Position numbers and translations under genes: made by a program. Below are positions 50,485 through 60,104 of a DNA stretch of 64,000 bases, piece after piece. The DNA lies in NCBI GenBank assembly GCA_017882445.1, contig JADGPK010000004.1:37480-101479 (forward strand). The letters run 5' to 3'. Positions within the stretch are counted from its first letter, which is position 1, and every line of letters starts with the position of its first letter. The notes beneath the pieces are model-generated. The model was not told the DNA's origin. It searched no databases and worked only from the letters and a program-made list of their open reading frames with translations. The stretch is from Solirubrobacteraceae bacterium (GTDB lineage Bacteria > Actinomycetota > Thermoleophilia > Solirubrobacterales > Solirubrobacteraceae).

Positions 50485-52454
50485 CGCAGGCGAGCGAGAG
50501 TGGACGGCGGGAACGAGATGCTCGCGGCGGGCCATTCGTATTCGCTGGCGGACCGGGCCGCGCTGGCGCCCTTGGCCTTGGAGGTCACCTTCACCGCGAA
50601 GCGCTCTCCGGAGAGCACCCCTTCGACTCGTCTACCTGCCTTGATGCGGACACTGCCGCCGGCGGCGGCAGATCCACCGATCCGCAGGTTCGCGGCCGCG
50701 CCCCGGTCCTTGAGCAGCAGTTCGGTCGGGATCGCGCCGCTGAGCTGCACTCCCGGGACGTAGGAAAGGCGGTCGAGCACCGCCGCCGAGTTGGTGATCC
50801 TGACGCTGCCGCCGCGCAGCCCGCCGAAGCGGGCACCGGTGGGAACCCTCCCGAGGTTGAGCCCGATCATGACGATCGTGCGCTCGAGGTCGCGGATCGT
50901 CTCGACGGTCGCCGTCAGCGTGCGTCCAGCGACGCCGTTGACCCCGGGGGTGCTCGCCACAGCTGCGAGCGCCGGCGGCGGCAGAGGCGCCGGCGGAAAG
51001 TGGTTCACCGTGGTATGGCACCCGGCGACCGGTACGGCGGTGAAGAACGCCGCCAGCGCCGCCTTGGAGCAGCTGCTCATGTCGCTGCCAATCACCGAAT
51101 GGCCGGTGTACGGGACCGTGAGAACCTGAGCGTCCGGAATCAGCTTGGCCACGCGGCGCGCATCTTCGGTCGGGGTGCGCAGGTCCTGGCCGCCTGAGAG
51201 GATCAGCGTCGGGACGTCGGGGAGCGAGCTTTCTGGGGGCGGAGGGGGTGAGGCATCCGGCCAGGACACGCACAGCGGGATCGTCTGCCCCAGCAGCCCC
51301 GCTTCCGGATCGAACGGGTAGAAGTCCGACGGGGGCAGGGCATGCAACGCCGCTTCGGCTTCGACCGCCCGCGTAGCTTCCGGGGCGTCGCGCTGCCACG
51401 GGAACGGGGTCTCCTCGCAGGAGGTGTCGAAGAACAGCGGCACGTCGATTGCGTTGCTTTCTTCGCCGGAGGACTTCGCGTTGCCCAGCGCCACGAGACG
51501 CAGGAGCGGACCAGGGTCGCGGTGGAGCGCGGCATGCACGACGGCGGGCATTTCGGCGCGGAGCGCCGGGTTCAGGTCGCCTGCGAGCAGCAGCGAGTAG
51601 ACGTCCGAGCGGGTCGCTGTCAGCTTGAACGCCTTGCCGTGTTCGTCGTAGGCTCGGCCCTGCAGGGGCCGGCTGTTCAGGAGGCCGACCAGCCGCGCGA
51701 GGTCTGACACGGGGTTTCGCGCGACGCCGTCGCAGCCGTGGTGCGAGCACAGTTCGCTCAGCGCGGGAGCCATCGCTTTGAACGTGTCGAGGTGGAACGC
51801 TTCGGGCCCGCCCGCCGTCTCGGTCGAGTCGAGCACGAGCGCCTCGACGTGCTGCGGGTGGCGCTCGGCGTACTCGAGCGCCACCTTCGTGCCGTAGGAG
51901 GTCCCGTAGAGCACGAGCTTTTCGTATCCACCCGCCTGGCGCAGCGCCTCGATGTCTTCGACCGATTCCTTGGTCGTGTAGTCGCCACGAGCGGGTCCCA
52001 GTTCGTTCGCGCAGCGGGCGAGTAGTTCCGAGGGCGTGCTCGTACGTTCCAGCGAGGCCGCTTCCAGGGCGGCGCAGCTCAGCGGATTGGACGTGCCCGT
52101 GCCGCGCTGATCGAACACGATCAGGTCGCGAGCGGCAAGCGCCGGCGCTATCGCCTCGGCGATGAATTCGCCTAGCGGAAGCGCCGCCTGACCCGGCCCG
52201 CCCGCGAGCGCCACGACGGCGTCCTGGCTGGGCGCGGCGCCGGCGAGCCTGCGCTCGAGGTTCAGGGAGATCGTTCCAGGCACGGACTGGGTGCGGTCCA
52301 GCGGCACGGCGAGGCTCGAGCACCGGAACGCGGGGGTCGCGCTCGCGCATGGACCGAAGTTGAGGCCCGAAGCGGTCGCGGGGCTCGGCCACAGCCCGAG
52401 CAGCGGCGCGAACGCTAGTGCTGCGAGCAGCCGGTTGGGGGCGCGGATGCGCAT
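50481..52454 (-). CDS. Exported alpha/beta hydrolase (TAP-like peptidase)
   Basis: The protein has 657 residues. A signal peptide (about 1-29, ending A-T-A-S-G) precedes an alpha/beta hydrolase of the proline iminopeptidase/tripeptidyl aminopeptidase group: A-G-G-P-G-Q-A near 84, D-Q-R-G-T-G near 115, nucleophile Ser186 in Y-G-T-S-Y-G-T, and G-H-S near 475 as the probable catalytic His. Residues about 510-657 form an extra beta-rich domain not normally present. TATTGT 8 bases before ATG 52454 fits a leaderless message. It may cleave short peptides or esters outside the cell. Confidence 0.86.
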
Positions 52455-52462
52455 GCACTGCG

Positions 52463-52468
52463 ACAATA
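52463..52468 (-). promoter_or_regulatory. -10 box, exported hydrolase
   Basis: TATTGT on the minus strand lies 8 bases before ATG 52454. Confidence 0.45.
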
Positions 52469-52549
52469 GCTGCCATCGAGCGGAAATTCGACAATGCGGC
52501 AAGGCGCTATCCGAACCCGTCCGTCGCGGGGCGTATCGTCCGCCCGCGG

Positions 52550-52555
52550 TAGGCT
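52550..52555 (+). promoter_or_regulatory. -10 box, ridA
   Basis: TAGGCT ends 7 bases before ATG 52563, with no ribosome site between. Confidence 0.5.
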
Positions 52556-52562
52556 CTTGCCG

Positions 52563-52979
52563 ATGACAGCGGATCGAGAGATCGTCGTCGCGGCCGGCGC
52601 TCCGCCGGCCATCGGGCCATACAGCCACGCTGTTCGCGCCGATGGGCTGCTGTTCTGCTCCGGGCAGATTCCGCTCGATCCCGCCACGGGTGAGATCGTG
52701 GGCGAGACGGCCGCCGAGCAGGCGCGTCGCTGCCTGGAGAACCTGGCCGCGGTCTGCGAAGCGGCCGGCACCTCGCTGGCGCGCGCGCTGCGCCTGACCA
52801 TCTACATGACCGACCTGGCCGAGTTCGCGTCGGTCAACGAGATCTACGGGTCCTTCTTCGGCGAGGAGCCTCCCGCGCGCGTGACGGTCGGCGTCGCCGC
52901 GCTACCCAAGGGCGCCTATGTCGAGATCGACGCGATCGTCGCCGCCGGGTCCGCCTCGACGGCCGGCTCGGCGTTGTAG
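52563..52979 (+). CDS. RidA-family enamine/imine deaminase
   Basis: The protein has 138 residues. G-P-Y-S-H-A-V-R near 18 and the catalytic Arg106 in P-A-R-V-T-V-G-V-A-A-L-P, followed by V-E-I-D-A, mark a RidA/YjgF protein. It hydrolyses reactive 2-aminoacrylate-type intermediates from PLP enzymes. The adjacent exported hydrolase is divergent and an acyl-CoA synthetase converges on its end. Confidence 0.95.
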   Translation: MTADREIVVAAGAPPAIGPYSHAVRADGLLFCSGQIPLDPATGEIVGETAAEQARRCLENLAAVCEAAGTSLARALRLTIYMTDLAEFASVNEIYGSFFGEEPPARVTVGVAALPKGAYVEIDAIVAAGSASTAGSAL

Positions 52980-53003
52980 AGCGCCCGCGCCTGATCGGGC
53001 CCC

Positions 53004-54539
53004 TCAGCCGGCTCTGAGCTCGGCCCGCTTGATCTTGCCGCTCGCCGTCTTGGGCAGCTCCTCGACGAAGTCGATGATGCGCGGGTACTTATACGGAGCG
53101 GTCTCGCGCTTGACGTGCTCCTGCAGCTCGCGCACGAGCTCCGGCGTGGGTGTTACGGTGCGGTCGCGCAGGACGACCACCGCGCGGACCACCGCGCCGC
53201 GCTCCTCGTCCGGCGCGGACACCGCAGCGGCTTCGGCCACGGCCGGGTGGGCGATGAGGGCGGACTCGACCTCGAAGGGCCCTATCCGGTAGCCGGCGGA
53301 GACGATCACGTCGTCGTTGCGTCCCTCGAAGTAGAGCCAGCCGTCCGCGTCCTCGGCGACCCTGTCGCCCGTGTGCCAGGGCCCTGCGGCGCGCCGGTCA
53401 TCGACGCTCCAAGCTCCATCCTCGCCTCGTCGCACATGCTCGCCCAGATAGCCGAGGAAGAAGGTCTGCACGGTCGCGGGGGCGACCGTCAGTTCGCCGT
53501 CCAGGAGCGACAGCCCCATGCCCGGCAGCGCCCTGCCCATCGAGCCGGGTCTCGCGGGCGCGTGGTGGGGCGTGCCGGTCATCTGTCCGGTCTCCGTCTG
53601 GCCGTAGCCGTCGCGGATCTCCAGGCCGGTGACCTCCTGCCAGGCGCGCAGCACCTCGGGGTTCAGCGCCTCGCCGGCCGCGACCATCCCGCGCAGGCTC
53701 TTCAGGGGGCGCAACGTGGTGCGCTTGGCGATCACGCGGTACTCGGTCGGCGCCATGCACAGCACATTCACCCGCTCGCGCTCGAGCAGCTCCAACCGCT
53801 CCGCGGGGTCGAAGCGCGCGTCGTGCAGCAACGCCGAGGCCCCCGACAGCCAGGGGGCGATGAAGACGTTGCGCGCCGACTTCGACCAGCCGCTCGCGGC
53901 GGTGCACCACACGAGCTCACCGGGCCGCGCTCCCAACCAGTGCTCGGCCTGCACGCGCTGGCCGTCGAGGTAGCGCTGCGCGTGCACGACCGCCTTCGGC
54001 TCGCCGGCGGTGCCGCTCGTGAACGTGATCAGGCACAGATCCCCCTGCGCCAGCTCCGCCGCCGGCGCGGGCTCGGCGGCGAACAGCGCCTCGTCGGGAA
54101 CGTAGAGCACGGGAACCTCGTTCGCGGCCCACTCCTCCGTGGCCCCTCGGCCGGCAGCGACGGTGCTCGCGGCTCGGTGCACCCCTGAAGCCTCCAGCTC
54201 GGCGCGGTTGCGCTCGTCGGCGACGATCAGAGCGGGGCGCGCCACGTCGATGCGCAGGCGCAGGTCCTTGGCTCTCAGCTGCTCGGTGCAGGACAGCACG
54301 ACAGCGCCGATACGCAAGCAGGCCACCATCGTGAGGACCCACTCGGGGCGGTTGCCGATCACGGTCATCACCACGTCGCCCTTGGCGACTCCGCGCAGGC
54401 GCAGCGCGCCCGCCAGGCGCGAGGAGCTCTCGGCGACCTCGCCGAAGCTCCATTCGCGCCGTCTGCCGTCGCGCGTCAGCTCCAGCAGCGCGAGCTGGCC
54501 GGCAGGCGCCCGGTCGACCACGTCGCGTGCGAAGTTCAC
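53004..54539 (-). CDS. Acyl-CoA synthetase (AMP-forming)
   Basis: The protein has 511 residues from GTG 54539. P-loop-like T-F-T-S-G-T-A-G-E-P-K-A near 165, G-Y-G-Q-T-E-T-G-Q near 300, Y-F-E-G-R-N-D-D-V-I near 403 and the catalytic Lys of P-K-T-A-S-G-K-I-K near 500 identify an ANL enzyme. The pattern is closest to medium-chain acyl- or acetyl-CoA synthetases. AGGGAG precedes the GTG by 9 bases. It is divergent from the acyl-CoA dehydrogenase, 50 bases away, suggesting shared control of acyl-CoA use. Confidence 0.92.
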   Translation of the reverse strand: MNFARDVVDRAPAGQLALLELTRDGRRREWSFGEVAESSSRLAGALRLRGVAKGDVVMTVIGNRPEWVLTMVACLRIGAVVLSCTEQLRAKDLRLRIDVARPALIVADERNRAELEASGVHRAASTVAAGRGATEEWAANEVPVLYVPDEALFAAEPAPAAELAQGDLCLITFTSGTAGEPKAVVHAQRYLDGQRVQAEHWLGARPGELVWCTAASGWSKSARNVFIAPWLSGASALLHDARFDPAERLELLERERVNVLCMAPTEYRVIAKRTTLRPLKSLRGMVAAGEALNPEVLRAWQEVTGLEIRDGYGQTETGQMTGTPHHAPARPGSMGRALPGMGLSLLDGELTVAPATVQTFFLGYLGEHVRRGEDGAWSVDDRRAAGPWHTGDRVAEDADGWLYFEGRNDDVIVSAGYRIGPFEVESALIAHPAVAEAAAVSAPDEERGAVVRAVVVLRDRTVTPTPELVRELQEHVKRETAPYKYPRIIDFVEELPKTASGKIKRAELRAG

Positions 54540-54589
54540 GCAGGTATTCTCCCTGAACCCGCTCAATCCGACCTTGGAGCCCTAAACAG

Positions 54590-55801
54590 ATGGCCGCAGC
54601 TGCCCCGTATACCGAGAAGACCGACGAGCAGAGGGCGATCACCGAGATGGTGCACCAGTTCGTCGACGAGCAGATCCTCCCCAACGCCGAGCACTACGAC
54701 CACGAGGACTCCTTCCCCGGGCCGATCGTCGATCAGATGAAGGAGCTGGGGCTGTTCGGGGTGACGATCCCGGAGGAGTACGGCGGCATGGGGCTCGACC
54801 TGACGACCTACGCGATGATCGTCGAGGAGCTCTCGCGGGGCTGGATCTCGATCTCGGGCGTGATCAACACCCACTTCATCGGCTCCTACCTGCTGATGAA
54901 GTTCGGCAACGAGGAGCAGCGGGAGAAGTACCTGCCCCGCATGGCCACGGGCGAGATCCGGGCCGCGTTCTCGCTGTCCGAGCCCGAGCTCGGCTCCGAC
55001 GTGCAGGCGATCAAAACATCTGCCAAGAAGGGCGAGGACGGCAAGTACGAGATCAACGGCCAGAAGATGTGGGTCACCAACGGGCTGCTCTCGACGCTCG
55101 TCTTCGTGCTCGTCAAGACCGACCCCGAGGCGGATCCCCGTCACAGGGGCTTCACGTGCTTCATCGCCGAAAAAGAGCCGGGCGTGGGCGAGAACACCGG
55201 CGATTACGCTGGCCTGAACGTTCCGCCAAAGATCAAGAAGCTCGGCTACAAGGGCGTCGAGTCGACAGAGCTGGTGTTCGACGGCTACAGATGTCCCGCG
55301 GAGAACGTGCTGGGCGGCGAGGAGGCCGGCCTCAACAAGGGCTTTGCGCAGATGATGGACGCCCTGGAGGTCGGTCGCGTGAACGTCGCCTCCCGCGGCG
55401 TGGGCATCGCGCAGCGAGCGCTGGAACTCGGGCTGCGCTACTCCCAGGAGCGCAAGGCCTTCGGCAAGCCCATCGCCGAGCACCAGGCGATCCAGTTCAA
55501 GCTCGCCGATATGGCCACCCAGGTAGATGCGGCCCGTCTGCTGACGCTACGGGCGGCACGGCTGAAGGACGCCGGCGAGCGTTCAGACCTGGAGGCGGGC
55601 ATGGCCAAGCTGTTCGCCTCAGAGGCGGGTCGCTTCTGCGTGGAAGAATGCTTCCGGATCCACGGCGGCTACGGCTACTCCAAGGAGTATGAGATCGAGC
55701 GCCTGTATCGCGATGCCCCGCTGCTGCTGATCGGCGAGGGCACCTCGGAGATCCAGCGCATGGTGATCGGCCGCAAGCTGCTGGCGCGTCATAAGATCTG
55801 A
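54590..55801 (+). CDS. Acyl-CoA dehydrogenase
   Basis: The protein has 403 residues. F-S-L-S-E-P-x-x-G-S-D near 125, W-V-T-N-G near 165, Y-S-Q-E-R-K-A-F-G-K-P near 284 and I-G-E-G-T-S-E-I-Q-R with the probable catalytic Glu near 383 are typical. It removes hydrogen from the alpha-beta bond of an acyl-CoA using FAD. The acyl group is not predictable; short-chain or methylsuccinyl-CoA-type substrates are possible given the carbon module downstream (inference). An SCP2 gene follows after 50 bases. Confidence 0.94.
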   Translation: MAAAAPYTEKTDEQRAITEMVHQFVDEQILPNAEHYDHEDSFPGPIVDQMKELGLFGVTIPEEYGGMGLDLTTYAMIVEELSRGWISISGVINTHFIGSYLLMKFGNEEQREKYLPRMATGEIRAAFSLSEPELGSDVQAIKTSAKKGEDGKYEINGQKMWVTNGLLSTLVFVLVKTDPEADPRHRGFTCFIAEKEPGVGENTGDYAGLNVPPKIKKLGYKGVESTELVFDGYRCPAENVLGGEEAGLNKGFAQMMDALEVGRVNVASRGVGIAQRALELGLRYSQERKAFGKPIAEHQAIQFKLADMATQVDAARLLTLRAARLKDAGERSDLEAGMAKLFASEAGRFCVEECFRIHGGYGYSKEYEIERLYRDAPLLLIGEGTSEIQRMVIGRKLLARHKI

Positions 55802-55851
55802 CAACACACCCACGGGTCGCAACGCGACCCCCGGAGGGGAGAGCAAGCTAT

Positions 55852-56226
55852 ATGGCCGATGACGCCAAGGCTCTGATCGAGCTCGCCACGCGCAGGTTCG
55901 TCGAGGAAGTGCCTGCACTGGAGCCGATCAAGCTGGTGGTCGGCATAGAGCTGCGGGGGAGGGGGGACGTCCAGCACTTCCGCCTGGAGATGCCCGGTGT
56001 GAAGGTGACCAAGGGGCCAGCGGCGGACGCTCGCATACGCTTGGACATGCGGCGGGAGTTCTTCAACGTGATGGCACGCGAAGCCAAAGTGCCCGACTGG
56101 ATCGAGGCGTTCATATACGGGCAGGCCAAGGCCACAGGGCCCGAGCAGTTTCTGCGCCTGATCATCAATGTCGTCGAGCGCCACCAGGAGCGTGAGCGCA
56201 CGCGCAAGGCGCGCAGGCCCGCCTAG
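55852..56226 (+). CDS. SCP2 sterol-carrier-like domain protein
   Basis: This 124-residue single SCP2-type domain forms a hydrophobic pocket for lipids or acyl-CoA. G-V-K-V-T-K-G-P-A-A-D-A-R-I-R-L-D-M and F-F-N-V-M-A-R-E are typical blocks. GGAGGGGAGAG lies upstream of the ATG, the strongest ribosome site in this part. It is probably cotranscribed with the acyl-CoA dehydrogenase and may handle its substrate. The C-terminus is basic. Confidence 0.85.
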   Translation: MADDAKALIELATRRFVEEVPALEPIKLVVGIELRGRGDVQHFRLEMPGVKVTKGPAADARIRLDMRREFFNVMAREAKVPDWIEAFIYGQAKATGPEQFLRLIINVVERHQERERTRKARRPA

Positions 56227-56287
56227 CGTCTGTTCGGGGCGTCGGTTGGCTGTGGCGAGGCGCGCTGCGGCGAGGGTGAGCGACGCG

Positions 56288-56377
56288 TCAGTGGTAGGAC
56301 GTGAGCTGCTGCGCCAGAAACGCCAGCGAGCCGAGCAGGAAGAAGCACATCACTATCAGGGAGAAGTTCTCGTTCAT
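56288..56377 (-). CDS. Possible 29-residue membrane microprotein
   Basis: From ATG 56377 a frame of 29 residues encodes one hydrophobic segment (F-S-L-I-V-M-C-F-F-L-L-G-S-L-A-F-L) with polar ends. GAGAG and AAGGG lie upstream. It sits 86 bases after the ferredoxin gene on the same strand. Size and lack of a known family make it tentative. Confidence 0.4.
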   Translation of the reverse strand: MNENFSLIVMCFFLLGSLAFLAQQLTSYH

Positions 56378-56463
56378 GCTCTCGGTGCCCTTCGTCAGAG
56401 AAGGATACGGGACCCGGGCCTGACGGGACAACTTCGGAAACCCGACCGCGCGGACGGCGCGGA

Positions 56464-56709
56464 TCAGGCCAGTACGGCGCTGTCGTCGTAGAGCTTGATG
56501 ATCTTGACGGCGCCCGCGGGCGAGGCGTCCAGGCACAGGCGGCAGAGCACGCACTCGTCGAGGTTCTTCTCGACGATCTCCAGGAGACCGCCGCCACCCT
56601 GCGCGAAGATGTCGACCGGGCAGGCCTCGGTGAGCTTGCGCGCGAGGTTCGCATCCGCAGCGCTCTGATCGTCGACCTCGACGGCGATGAAGGTCCCGTC
56701 CCTCCTCAT
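56464..56709 (-). CDS. Ferredoxin-like protein with one 4Fe-4S site
   Basis: The protein has 81 residues and exactly four cysteines: C30 (A-C-P-V-D-I-F), C53, C56 and C59 (E-C-V-L-C-R-L-C). The fourth position of the usual C-x2-C-x2-C-x3-C-P motif is Ser63, so one cluster held by three local cysteines plus remote C30 is expected. The layout resembles FixX-like ferredoxins. The ATG overlaps the ligase alpha stop (ATGA), so it is made with the CoA-ligase operon. Confidence 0.85.
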   Translation of the reverse strand: MRRDGTFIAVEVDDQSAADANLARKLTEACPVDIFAQGGGGLLEIVEKNLDECVLCRLCLDASPAGAVKIIKLYDDSAVLA

Positions 56710-57629
56710 GCCGGGCTCCCCTGCGCGATCTTGTCCTTGATCATTCCGGGGATGTCCTCTATCCGCTCGGCGACCGTGATGCCGGCCTGCGCGAGCCGCG
56801 TGATCTTCTCCGAGGCGGTGTCCTCCTTGCCTTCGACGATCGTTCCGGCGTGACCGAAGCTCATGCCGGGCATCTCGTCCATGAAGCGCCCCGCCATGAA
56901 GGCGACGATCGGCAGCCGTGAGCGCTGCTCGGTGACCCAGCGCGCGAGCTCGGCCTCCATGCGACCGCCGGGCTCGGTGTAGATGACGATGCCCTGCGTC
57001 TGCTCATCGGCCTCGAACAGGGGCATCAGCTCGGCGTAGGTCGATCCGATGATCGCGTCGCCGCCGATCGATACGGCGGTCGATTGCCCGAGCCCCGCGG
57101 CGCTGAGCGTGGAGGACATCTCGGTGGTCATCCCACCGGAGCGCGAGATCACACCGATCGGGCCCGGCGTGTAGGCCTGCGCGGCGTTTTTCGCCGGTCC
57201 GCCGATCCCGCCCATCTTGATCACGTCGGGCACGATGATCCCGAGGCAGTTGGGGCCGATGATGCGCGCGCCGCGGAGCGTGGCCAGCTCGACCATCTCG
57301 GCGACGTCGCGGCGGGGGATGCGCTCGGTGACGATCACGATCAGCCCGATGCCGTTCTCGATCGCCTCGAACACCGCGTCCTTGGTGAAGGCCGGGGGCA
57401 CCGTGACGACCGATCCGTCGATCCTGCCACCGTGGTGGGCGACGGCCTGCGCGACGGTGTCGAACACGGGCACGCCATGCACCTCGCGCCCGAGGCGTCC
57501 CGGGGTCACTCCGCCGACGACCTTCGCGCCGACCCCGTAGTCCAGGCACTCGCGGGTCAGGTTGACGGCCTCACGGCCGGTGATGCCCTGGACGATGAAG
57601 GTAGTGTCGGCGTCGATCAGGATGGACAT
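56706..57629 (-). CDS. Succinyl/malyl-CoA ligase alpha subunit
   Basis: The protein has 307 residues. The N-terminal CoA-binding Rossmann domain has I-V-Q-G-I-T-G-R-E near 12. G-P-N-C-L-G-I-I near 127 and the phosphohistidine in M-S-F-G-H-A-G near 260 show an active SucD-type subunit. It joins an acid to CoA with ATP or GTP. Because the upstream gene is a malyl-CoA-type lyase, malate is as plausible a substrate as succinate. AAGG lies 8 bases before ATG 57629; the beta subunit ends 82 bases upstream. Confidence 0.92.
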   Translation of the reverse strand: MSILIDADTTFIVQGITGREAVNLTRECLDYGVGAKVVGGVTPGRLGREVHGVPVFDTVAQAVAHHGGRIDGSVVTVPPAFTKDAVFEAIENGIGLIVIVTERIPRRDVAEMVELATLRGARIIGPNCLGIIVPDVIKMGGIGGPAKNAAQAYTPGPIGVISRSGGMTTEMSSTLSAAGLGQSTAVSIGGDAIIGSTYAELMPLFEADEQTQGIVIYTEPGGRMEAELARWVTEQRSRLPIVAFMAGRFMDEMPGMSFGHAGTIVEGKEDTASEKITRLAQAGITVAERIEDIPGMIKDKIAQGSPA

Positions 57630-57711
57630 GGCGATGCCTTCCTCGTCGCGCGGCGTATAACCATCGCTATACACCGCTCGCGATCGATCACATTGAGACC
57701 CGGAATCCGCA

Positions 57712-58923
57712 TCAGGCAGCGACCCCCTGGATCTTCTCGACGGCCCGCCGGGCCGCCTCGTTCAGCGAGACGGAGCGGTCGGCGTAGTCCACTCCGTAGC
57801 GCTCGAGGATCTTGAAGCCCTCCTCCTCCCACGCTCCGGGGATGCGGAAGATCGCGATCTTCTCGCCGGGGTCGTGGCCGAGCTCCAGGCAGGCTTTGAT
57901 CACGCCGCGGGCGACGATGTCCACGCGCGTGTTGGACACGATCGACATCATCACCGCGATCTTGTCCACGCCGGGCTTCTGCAGCACGAGCTTGGCCAGG
58001 CCGCAGGCCTTGGCGACCGAGGGGTTGCCGCCGATCTCGCAGTAGTTGGCGGGCTCCCCGCCGTGCGCGCGGACGGCGTCGAACAGCGTCAGCGACCCTC
58101 CGCCCGCGCCGATGACGAGGCCGAGGTTGCCGTCGAACTCGGTCACGTTGCCGGCGACGCCGCGGTGGTCGGTGGCGTCGACGAGCTCGCCCGCGAGCTC
58201 GAACGGGGTGGCCTCGCGCGCTTGGCGCGTCTCCTCATCGCCCACACCCAGGTCCGCGAGCAGCCGCCTGTGTCGGCCGCGGGCCTCGTTCTCGATGTCC
58301 ATGTGGGCGTCGAGCGCGACGAACGAGCCGTCGGACAGGCGCCCCAAGGGGTTGATCTCGGCGAGGACCATGTCGTGCTCGACGAACACCTTCGCCAGGC
58401 GCGTGAGGATCGGGACGAGCTTGTTCAGCTCCGGGCCGCTGACGCCTGTCGAGGCGATCACCTCCTTGGCCTGGAAGTCCGAGAAGGGAAGGATGTTGGA
58501 GAAGTGCCGGCGCCCGACCTTGTCCGGCTGTTCCTCGGCGACCTGCTCGATGTCGATGCCGCCCACCGGCGAGAAGATCATCACCGGCTGCTTGCGTATC
58601 CCGTCCCAGACCACGCCCGCGTAGTACTCCTGCTCGACTTCGGCCTTGGGGTCCACGAGAACGCCGCGCGGCATGTGGCCGCCGATCTCCAGGGCGAGGA
58701 TCTCTCGCGCGTGACTCTCGGCTTCCTCGGGGGTGTCGGCGAACCTGACGCCGCCCGCCTTCATGCGCCCGCCGGTGAGCACCTGGGACTTGATCACCGT
58801 GGGGCCGCCGATCCGCTGCGCGATCTCGCGAGCCTCGGCGGCGTCGGTGGTGAAGCCGTAGTCGGTGACGGGGATGCCGGCGCGCTTGATGACCTCGCGC
58901 GCCTCGAACTCGAAGAATCTCAT
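57712..58923 (-). CDS. Succinyl/malyl-CoA ligase beta subunit, divergent
   Basis: The protein has 403 residues. The ATP-grasp N-terminus (F-E-F-E-A-R-E-V-I-K, V-I-K-S-Q-V-L-T-G-G-R, L-A-E-I-N-P-L near 185) is clear, and so is G-G-N-P in the C-terminal domain. The block after it reads M-M-S-I-V-S-N-T-R-V-D-I-V-A, where typical SucC has I-F-G-G-I-x-R-C-D, so this is a separate subfamily. It starts 13 bases after the lyase stop. Candidate substrates are succinate, malate or a related dicarboxylate. Confidence 0.88.
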   Translation of the reverse strand: MRFFEFEAREVIKRAGIPVTDYGFTTDAAEAREIAQRIGGPTVIKSQVLTGGRMKAGGVRFADTPEEAESHAREILALEIGGHMPRGVLVDPKAEVEQEYYAGVVWDGIRKQPVMIFSPVGGIDIEQVAEEQPDKVGRRHFSNILPFSDFQAKEVIASTGVSGPELNKLVPILTRLAKVFVEHDMVLAEINPLGRLSDGSFVALDAHMDIENEARGRHRRLLADLGVGDEETRQAREATPFELAGELVDATDHRGVAGNVTEFDGNLGLVIGAGGGSLTLFDAVRAHGGEPANYCEIGGNPSVAKACGLAKLVLQKPGVDKIAVMMSIVSNTRVDIVARGVIKACLELGHDPGEKIAIFRIPGAWEEEGFKILERYGVDYADRSVSLNEAARRAVEKIQGVAA

Positions 58924-58936
58924 GCGGCGCGGAAGC

Positions 58937-60001
58937 CTACAGGGCGGCGGGCGTAAAGCCGTAGGCCTCGGCCAGCTCAGGGTCCTTGCGGGCGAGCATT
59001 TCGGCGAGGTTGACCATCACCTTGCACTGCTTCCAGGTGGCGTCGTCCTGCATCTTGCCGTCGATCATGTGCACGCCGCGCCCGTCGGGGATCGCCTCGA
59101 TGACCTTCTTGGCGAAGGCCACCTCGTCGGGGTCCGGGGAGTAGACGCGCTTGGCGATCGCGATCTGGGCCGGGTGCAGCGACCAGGCGCCGACGCAGCC
59201 GAGCAGGAAGGACGCGCGGAACTGGGTCTCGCAGCCCTCGACGTCGCGGATGTCGCCGTAGGGCCCGTAGAAGGGCAGCGCACCGACCGAGGTGCAGGCG
59301 TCGACCATGCGGGCGATCGAGTAGTGCCATGGGTCCTGCTGGTAGCTCGGCCGCGGGGCGTCCGGGTTCTCGGGGTCGGGGTCGGCGATCGTGCGGTATC
59401 CGGGGTGCCCGCCGCCGACGCGGGTGGTCTTCATGCGCCGCGACGCGGCGAGGTCGGCGGGCCCGAAGCTCATTCCCTGGATGCGTGGCGAGGCGCAGGC
59501 GATCTCCTCGAGGTTGGCCACCCCCTGGGCGGTCTCGAGCACGCAGTGGATCAGGATCGGACGGTCGATTCCGGCCTTCGCCTCGAGCTGCGCGAGCAGG
59601 CGGTCGGCGTAGTGGATGTCCCAGGGGCCCTCGACCTTGGGGATCATGATGACGTCGAGCTTGTGCCCGATCTCGCCGACGAGCTGCGTCAGGTCGTCCA
59701 GCACGAACGGCGAGGCGAGCTCGTTGACGCGCGTCCACAGAGCGGTGTCACCGAGCTCCATCTCCTTGCCGACCTTGATCAGGCCGGCCCGTGCCGCCTC
59801 CTTTCTGTCCAGCGGCACCGCGTCCTCCAGGTTGCCCAGCAGGATGTCGACGGTCGGAGCGATGTCGGGCACCTTGGCGACCATCTTCTCGTTCGAGAAA
59901 TCGAGGAAATGGATCATCCTCGAGGGCTTGAAGGGGATCTCGCGGACGGGCTCCGGCGCGTCGATCGCAAGGGGCTTGAGGAAGTCTCGGGGGTTGCGCA
60001 A
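58937..60001 (-). CDS. HpcH/HpaI-family CoA ester lyase (malyl-CoA lyase-like)
   Basis: The protein has 354 residues, the size of malyl-CoA/beta-methylmalyl-CoA lyases rather than of CitE (about 290). L-G-N-L-E-D-A-V-P near 56, H-C-V-L-E-T-A-Q-G near 150 and [22 protein letters not shown] near 175 are shared with Mcl enzymes by eye. The reaction is cleavage or formation of malyl-CoA from acetyl-CoA and glyoxylate (or propionyl-CoA). TTG 60001 has AGGAG 8 bases upstream. It leads the operon lyase-ligase beta-ligase alpha-ferredoxin. Confidence 0.9.
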   Translation of the reverse strand: MRNPRDFLKPLAIDAPEPVREIPFKPSRMIHFLDFSNEKMVAKVPDIAPTVDILLGNLEDAVPLDRKEAARAGLIKVGKEMELGDTALWTRVNELASPFVLDDLTQLVGEIGHKLDVIMIPKVEGPWDIHYADRLLAQLEAKAGIDRPILIHCVLETAQGVANLEEIACASPRIQGMSFGPADLAASRRMKTTRVGGGHPGYRTIADPDPENPDAPRPSYQQDPWHYSIARMVDACTSVGALPFYGPYGDIRDVEGCETQFRASFLLGCVGAWSLHPAQIAIAKRVYSPDPDEVAFAKKVIEAIPDGRGVHMIDGKMQDDATWKQCKVMVNLAEMLARKDPELAEAYGFTPAAL

Positions 60002-60104
60002 GTCTGCTCTCCTGTGTCGTCTGGAGCCTGAACCGTATCGTCGCCGGCCACCCGAGCGATGTCCGACTGTCTAGAGTTGGCGCGGCAATCAGCCAAGGAG
60101 ACCC

